Assembly: GCA_964398215.1 (NCBI GenBank) | Contig: CAYNNP010000252.1 | Span: 1 to 9,566 of the forward strand | Origin: CAYNNP01 sp964398215 | GTDB lineage: Bacteria > Planctomycetota > Planctomycetia > Pirellulales > Pirellulaceae | DNA: 9,566 nt | Direction of reading: 5' to 3' | In this document: piece by piece, positions 6,761 to 9,566 of the stretch | Position numbering within the stretch: the first letter of the stretch is position 1 | Layout: every line of letters begins with the position of its first letter | Translations under genes and position numbers: made by a program | Notes under the pieces: model-generated | The model's input: the letters and a program-made list of their open reading frames with translations, nothing else | What the model was told of the DNA's origin: nothing | The model's database searches: none

Positions 6761-6790
6761 ATCACTTTTCCCTTGCAAGGGTTCAGTGAT
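6761..6790. repeat. Two-part hairpin between second BMC-H gene and kinase gene
   Basis: ATCACT (6761-6766) pairs with AGTGAT (6785-6790) around a 3x3 internal loop and the perfect 12-nt palindrome CCCTTGCAAGGG (6770-6781). Both parts share one axis of symmetry. It sits in the 130-nt gap between the second BMC-H gene and the kinase. No T-run follows on the minus strand, so partial termination or an mRNA processing or stability role is more likely than full termination. Confidence 0.5.
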
Positions 6791-6855
6791 TGCGAGGGAA
6801 ACGCTCGGTTCGGTGATTCCTCCCCTAGCCGATCCCCCAGATGAAGAATGCGTGT

Positions 6856-7125
6856 CTACGCCAAAAAAGCCTTTTCCAATCCTTCGCTTGGGCGAGGGAT
6901 AATGTGGCTGCTGACAAGTTCGCCAACTTGCGAAGCTGCGTTTGCACCAGCTTCGACGGCAGCGCGAACGCTACCAACATCGCCACTAACAACTGCGGTC
7001 GCCAAACCGCCGCCGATGTCGACTCGTTTAACGATCTGGACGTTAGCCGCTTTGGCCATCGCGTCAGTTGCTTCGATCAAAGCCAACAGGCCCTTCGTTT
7101 CGATCAATCCAATTGCGTCATTCAT
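6856..7125 (-). CDS. BMC-H hexameric shell protein, second copy
   Basis: The 89-aa product is a single-domain BMC-H protein (Pfam BMC type) that tiles the shell facets as hexamers. It has IGLIETKGLLALIEATDAM in the first strand and helix (residues 5-23), the pore glycines Gly38-Gly40 (DIGGGL), SGDVGSVRAAVEAG after the pore, and the closing segment SHIIPRP. The frame is open for 17 residues upstream, but the ATG at 7125 matches the usual BMC-H start and a GAG lies 8 nt before it. It ends soon after IPRP, without the Ala/Lys tail of its neighbour. The two copies are clear paralogues in tandem. Confidence 0.95.
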   Translation of the reverse strand: MNDAIGLIETKGLLALIEATDAMAKAANVQIVKRVDIGGGLATAVVSGDVGSVRAAVEAGANAASQVGELVSSHIIPRPSEGLEKAFLA

Positions 7126-7201
7126 TATGTATCTCAAAAAAGTTGTAGGTGTGTTTGTTCTGCTGGTAAGCCGCAAAACGCTAACCGTGATTCATCAGCA
7201 A

Positions 7202-7252
7202 GTTCCAGATGGAACCAAAGGCGCGAGCCTTGCTGCCTAAGAATCGCGATTC
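7202..7252. repeat. Three palindromes in the gap between the two BMC-H genes
   Basis: Within 51 nt lie GTTCCA-GA-TGGAAC (7202-7215), AAGGC with loop GCGA and GCCTT (7218-7231), and the perfect 12-nt palindrome GAATCGCGATTC (7241-7252). All three are past the stop of the first BMC-H gene in the operon direction. Such dense stem-loops after a highly expressed gene often stabilise the upstream message or thin out downstream transcription; that role is inferred here. Confidence 0.5.
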
Positions 7253-7262
7253 GCGCGACGAC

Positions 7263-7565
7263 TTAGGACTTCTTGGCGGCTGCCGCTGGAGTTTTCAGTA
7301 CTTTGCCCAGGTCATCGTGCGGACGTGGGATGACTTGAACACTCAAGACCTCGCCGACTCGACCAGCTGCTGCTGCACCTGCATCGGTTGCTGCTTTCAC
7401 GGCCGCTACATCGCCACTGACGAATACGCTGACCATACCGCCACCAACTTTGTCCCAGCCAAGAAACTGGACATTGGCGGCTTTCATCATTGCGTCGGCT
7501 GCCTCGACAAGGGCAACGAACCCTTTTGTCTCAATCATGCCGAGTGCTTCGCTAATCTTTGCCAT
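7263..7565 (-). CDS. BMC-H hexameric shell protein, first copy
   Basis: The 100-aa product is a single-domain BMC-H shell protein: LGMIETKGFVALVEAADAM (residues 8-26), pore segment DKVGGGM with Gly41-Gly43, VSGDVAAVKAATDAG, and SVQVIPRP near residue 82. After the domain it carries a short tail (about 84-100) ending TPAAAAKKS, which the second copy lacks; such tails in BMC-H proteins usually face one side of the hexamer. AAAGG lies about 12 nt before the ATG. It is likely the major facet protein because it is the first shell gene and is bracketed on both sides by stem-loop clusters. Confidence 0.95.
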   Translation of the reverse strand: MAKISEALGMIETKGFVALVEAADAMMKAANVQFLGWDKVGGGMVSVFVSGDVAAVKAATDAGAAAAGRVGEVLSVQVIPRPHDDLGKVLKTPAAAAKKS

Positions 7566-7605
7566 CGGTTGAATGCCTTTGGTAAGGGGAGTTTTTAAGA
7601 GATTG

Positions 7606-7688
7606 TTAATTACTAGTAGTTAATCTTCTGCTTGCTTCGCGTCTCTCTCTGAGAGTGACGCGATTCTGAAAAGAGTCAGATGACTCTT
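7606..7688. repeat. Three stem-loops between pduL and the first BMC-H gene
   Basis: Three structures fill this 129-nt gap. 7671-7688 is AAGAGTCA-GA-TGACTCTT, a perfect 8-bp stem directly after the pduL stop. 7637-7663 is a 27-nt hairpin with outer stem TCGCGTC/GACGCGA, one T-T mismatch, then CTCT/AGAG around a 3-nt loop. 7606-7623 is TTAATT-ACTAGT-AGTTAA, symmetric except for one pair. On the minus strand the first stem ends in TCTTTTC, a weak T-rich end that could give partial termination. The arrangement suggests a control or processing point separating pduL from shell gene expression. Confidence 0.55.
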
Positions 7689-7694
7689 CTGTTT

Positions 7695-8426
7695 TTAATC
7701 ATGGCAACCGCAGCCTTCTTGCTTTTGCAAGATGACCTCGCTTGCCGCGTCCAAGTTGCACGCGTTTCCTTCGTCGGTATCAATGTGCACTTCCAGTTTT
7801 GACGTCTCGTCGGCTCGCACCAACACATCGTCAAATACCAGACTGCAATCGTGACTTGTGATCTTGAGCTGCATGTAGTCGCCTTTGTTGACGCCGTAGA
7901 AAGCAGCATCGTGCATGTTCATGTGTACGTGACGGGCCGCACGAATCACGCCCTGTTCCAGCTGAACGCTACCAGCGGGGCCAACCAACACGCACCCAGG
8001 CGTGCCTTCGATTTTGCCGCTGTGCCGGATCGGTGCGTCGATGCCCAGCGAAATGGAATCCGTTAACGCCAGTTCGACTTGGCTGGCTGCACGTGTTGGT
8101 CCCAGTACGCGTACGTTCGCCAGCATTCGGCGGCGCGGACCAACAACCATCACAGTTTGCTTGGCCGCGTAAAAACCATCTTGGTACAAACCCTTTTCTG
8201 GTTCCAATTTGGTACCGCTGCCGAAAAGTGTTTCCACGTGCTCGTCAGTCAAATGACAATGTCTAGCCGATATGCTGACTCGCAAATTCGGTTTGCCGTC
8301 TACCCAGCCCGGTGGTGTACTGCTGGGCATGTTTGGCGAGACCGCTGCAGCGTTGATAGCACCGGTTTGGCGAATCGCGGCACGGACAAGTTGTTCGATT
8401 TGATTTCGGTCGATCGTCGAATTCAT
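7695..8426 (-). CDS. pduL: PduL-type phosphotransacylase
   Basis: The 243-aa enzyme transfers the acyl group from acyl-CoA to phosphate, regenerating CoA inside the compartment; here lactyl-CoA to lactyl-phosphate is expected. Residues 1-22 (RNQIEQLVRAAIRQTG) form an encapsulation-type amphipathic helix, followed by a Ser/Pro-rich linker to about 45. Two PduL beta-barrel domains follow: VSISARHCHL with His56 and His58, Glu118 in QVELALTDS, then ARHVHMNMHDA with His166, His168 and His172, and His214 in VHIDTDEGNA. These match the zinc-binding and catalytic residues of the family. The C-terminus ends GCGCHD, an unusual Cys-X-Cys-His end. The gene follows the regulator by 37 nt with no visible terminator. 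PduL is unrelated to the Pta phosphotransacetylase, so the assignment is not ambiguous. Confidence 0.96.
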   Translation of the reverse strand: MNSTIDRNQIEQLVRAAIRQTGAINAAAVSPNMPSSTPPGWVDGKPNLRVSISARHCHLTDEHVETLFGSGTKLEPEKGLYQDGFYAAKQTVMVVGPRRRMLANVRVLGPTRAASQVELALTDSISLGIDAPIRHSGKIEGTPGCVLVGPAGSVQLEQGVIRAARHVHMNMHDAAFYGVNKGDYMQLKITSHDCSLVFDDVLVRADETSKLEVHIDTDEGNACNLDAASEVILQKQEGCGCHD

Positions 8427-8463
8427 ATTTGCTTCGTTGTATTCTTAGACGTATGTCGATCGG

Positions 8464-9246
8464 TCATTGCGCACCGGCGGCAGCCAACACTAGCTCGACC
8501 TCAGCCCCGGCAAGCCTTTCTTTCCACTCTGAATCCACGTTGGTATCGGTTACCAACGCTTGCACTTCATTCAACCCGCACAATCGCGACAAGCTGACTT
8601 TTCCAAACTTGCTACTGTCAGTCACAACGATCGATTGATCGGCTGCTTCTAACATCGCTTTTTCACTTTCCACCAACATCATGTCACTGTTGAAGTATCC
8701 GCGCTCGGTTACTCCCGCGACACTGACGAAGGCGCGACGCACATTGATCGTTTTCAACATCGCGTCGGTCATCGGTCCAATTGCAACGGCTCGCCGCCCA
8801 CGCACGCAGCCGCCAACCATCACCAAATCAATCGTTTCGCTACTGCTAAGCAGATGCGCCACAGGCAAACTGTTCGTGACGACCTGAAGCGGACGACCCA
8901 CCAAGTGACGCGCGATTTCATAAGTCGTGCTGCCACCATCCAGCAGGATCGTGTCGTGATCTTCGATTAGCTCGGAAGCTAACTTGCCAATCGCGCTCTT
9001 GGCCGACCATTGATTGTCACCACGCGTCTCAAAGGCTCGCATGGTGCTGGACTGTCCTGTCCAAAACACGCCGCCATGAGTTCGCCTGACATCGCCGGTG
9101 CCCTCAAGTTGCTCAATGTCTCGGCGAACTGTCGACTCGCTGACTTGCAACGTTTCAGCCAATTCACCCAATGATGCAAACCCGCTGAGCTGAACTAGCT
9201 CGCGGAGTCGATCACGTCGCGAATCGGTCGAAATGGGGCTTCCCAC
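8464..9246 (-). CDS. DeoR-family transcriptional regulator of the BMC operon
   Basis: The 260-aa product is a DeoR-type repressor expected to control the operon in response to a phosphorylated sugar intermediate. The N-terminal winged helix-turn-helix is clear (RRDRLRELV, then LGELAETLQVSESTVRRDIEQLE at 26-48, and RRTHGGV at 54-60). The effector domain has Lys83 with IG, DGGSTTYE at 103-110 that binds the sugar phosphate in this family, and VVTDSSKFGK later. The frame runs to a TTG at 9249, but GTG at 9246 is the better start: AGGAG stands 6 nt before it, against only 3 nt before TTG. It is the first gene of the cluster, and the palindromic half-sites just upstream (9285-9340) are its likely operator. 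The effector is not readable; a fuculose or rhamnulose phosphate is inferred. Confidence 0.93.
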   Translation of the reverse strand: MGSPISTDSRRDRLRELVQLSGFASLGELAETLQVSESTVRRDIEQLEGTGDVRRTHGGVFWTGQSSTMRAFETRGDNQWSAKSAIGKLASELIEDHDTILLDGGSTTYEIARHLVGRPLQVVTNSLPVAHLLSSSETIDLVMVGGCVRGRRAVAIGPMTDAMLKTINVRRAFVSVAGVTERGYFNSDMMLVESEKAMLEAADQSIVVTDSSKFGKVSLSRLCGLNEVQALVTDTNVDSEWKERLAGAEVELVLAAAGAQ

Positions 9247-9284
9247 CAAAGTCTCCTAAACAGTCTGTTTTGCCACAATGATAG

Positions 9285-9340
9285 TTTTCCGTCATTGATG
9301 ACGAAAATCAAGCATGTTTTTCCAGACCGGTGACGGAAAT
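9285..9340. promoter_or_regulatory. Candidate operator with three TGACGRAAA half-sites
   Basis: TTTTCCGTCA (9285-9294) and TGACGAAAAT (9299-9308) face each other and form the perfect core CGTCAT-TG-ATGACG (9290-9303). A third copy, TGACGGAAAT, lies at 9331-9340 in the same direction as the second. They sit about 40-95 nt upstream of the regulator start, where an autoregulatory DeoR-family operator would be expected. I could not fit a convincing promoter to the minus strand here; TTGACA at 9377-9372 lacks a good -10 partner. Confidence 0.55.
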
Positions 9341-9423
9341 GAAAGAAAACTCCCATTTCAAGGAGCATTTGTGTCAAAATATGGCGTTTTACCAACAAGC
9401 TGAGCCTGCTTCGGCGGTGATTT

Positions 9424-9500
9424 TGGTAACCCGACGCGTGAGCGAGGGACCGGTCAAGATTGATTGTCCCTCGCTTACGCTCTTACGCTTCGGGTTACCA
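9424..9500. repeat. Large inverted repeat, likely dispersed intergenic element
   Basis: The left arm (9424-9450) starts TGGTAACCCG and ends GAGCGAGGGAC; the right arm (9466-9500) starts GTCCCTCGCTTACGCT and ends CGGGTTACCA. The ends match over 10 bp, and the inner parts match over 11 bp with one mismatch. The right arm is longer because CTTACGCT is present as an exact tandem pair (9474-9481 and 9482-9489). From memory, intergenic repeats of the form GGTAACCCGACGCG...GAGGGAC are frequent in Rhodopirellula genomes, so this is probably one member of that family. Confidence 0.65.
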
Positions 9501-9566
9501 GAACAGCGGTTTTTGGTTGTAGGCCGGACCAAGGACGCGATACGTGCCGGAACAGCGCAAACGCCT

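Larger units (their letters stand above)
9247..9566. other. Gene-free region upstream of the operon
   Basis: No coding sequence is supported on either strand in these 320 nt. Nearest the regulator are its AGGAG ribosome-binding site (9253-9257 on the minus strand) and the TGACGRAAA half-sites; farther out is a large inverted repeat at 9424-9500. The operon promoter should lie here. The last 60 nt show nothing I can assign. Confidence 0.6.

Noticed and set aside
6856..7565. A split BMC-T (tandem-domain) gene
   Set aside because: Two complete BMC-H domains each have their own start, stop and 137-nt structured gap, so they are separate single-domain proteins.
9349..9377. TTGACA promoter for the operon
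   Set aside because: The -35 hexamer on the minus strand is perfect, but at 17-18 nt spacing the -10 position reads GGGAGT or similar, so there is no credible partner.
1..9566. CRISPR array, tRNA, rRNA or transposase gene
   Set aside because: No regularly spaced direct repeats, cloverleaf-like segment, rRNA sequence or transposase motif was seen on either strand.

Overview
The window looks like chromosomal DNA from a planctomycete, most likely Rhodopirellula or another Pirellulaceae. Three things suggest this: the gene content and order, the moderate GC content, and intergenic inverted repeats that resemble (from memory) repeats common in Rhodopirellula genomes. The genus was not tested by any search.

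All twelve genes lie on the minus strand and read as one co-directional cluster. In transcription order they are: a DeoR-family regulator (9246-8464), the phosphotransacylase PduL (8426-7695), two BMC-H shell proteins (7565-7263 and 7125-6856), an acetate-kinase-family enzyme (6727-5543), a BMC-P vertex protein (5517-5209), a CoA-acylating aldehyde dehydrogenase (5146-3701), a second BMC-P (3628-3374), a protein of unknown function (3305-2676), a third BMC-P (2623-2342), a class II sugar-phosphate aldolase (2253-1363) and a lactate/malate-type dehydrogenase (1258-323). This is the Planctomycetes-Verrucomicrobia type of bacterial microcompartment (BMC) locus, a described system linked to aerobic use of L-fucose and L-rhamnose. 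The system as a whole is therefore not new; the details below are where something less described may lie.

Expected working of the cluster: the aldolase cleaves fuculose-1-phosphate or rhamnulose-1-phosphate to DHAP and L-lactaldehyde inside the shell. The aldehyde dehydrogenase makes lactyl-CoA and NADH, PduL makes lactyl-phosphate and frees CoA, and the kinase makes lactate and ATP. The last gene encodes an NAD-dependent dehydrogenase that could recycle NADH. The shell is built from two BMC-H and three BMC-P paralogues, with no BMC-T. The sugar isomerase and kinase are not in the window.

The gaps are the least explained part. Perfect or near-perfect hairpins cluster on both sides of each BMC-H gene, and single hairpins lie after the aldehyde dehydrogenase and after the aldolase genes. 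Upstream of the regulator (9247-9566) are three copies of a TGACGRAAA half-site, two of them forming a palindrome that is a candidate operator, and a large inverted repeat at 9424-9500. Downstream of the last gene (1-322) is a 24-nt imperfect inverted repeat plus two short hairpins, with no gene visible.
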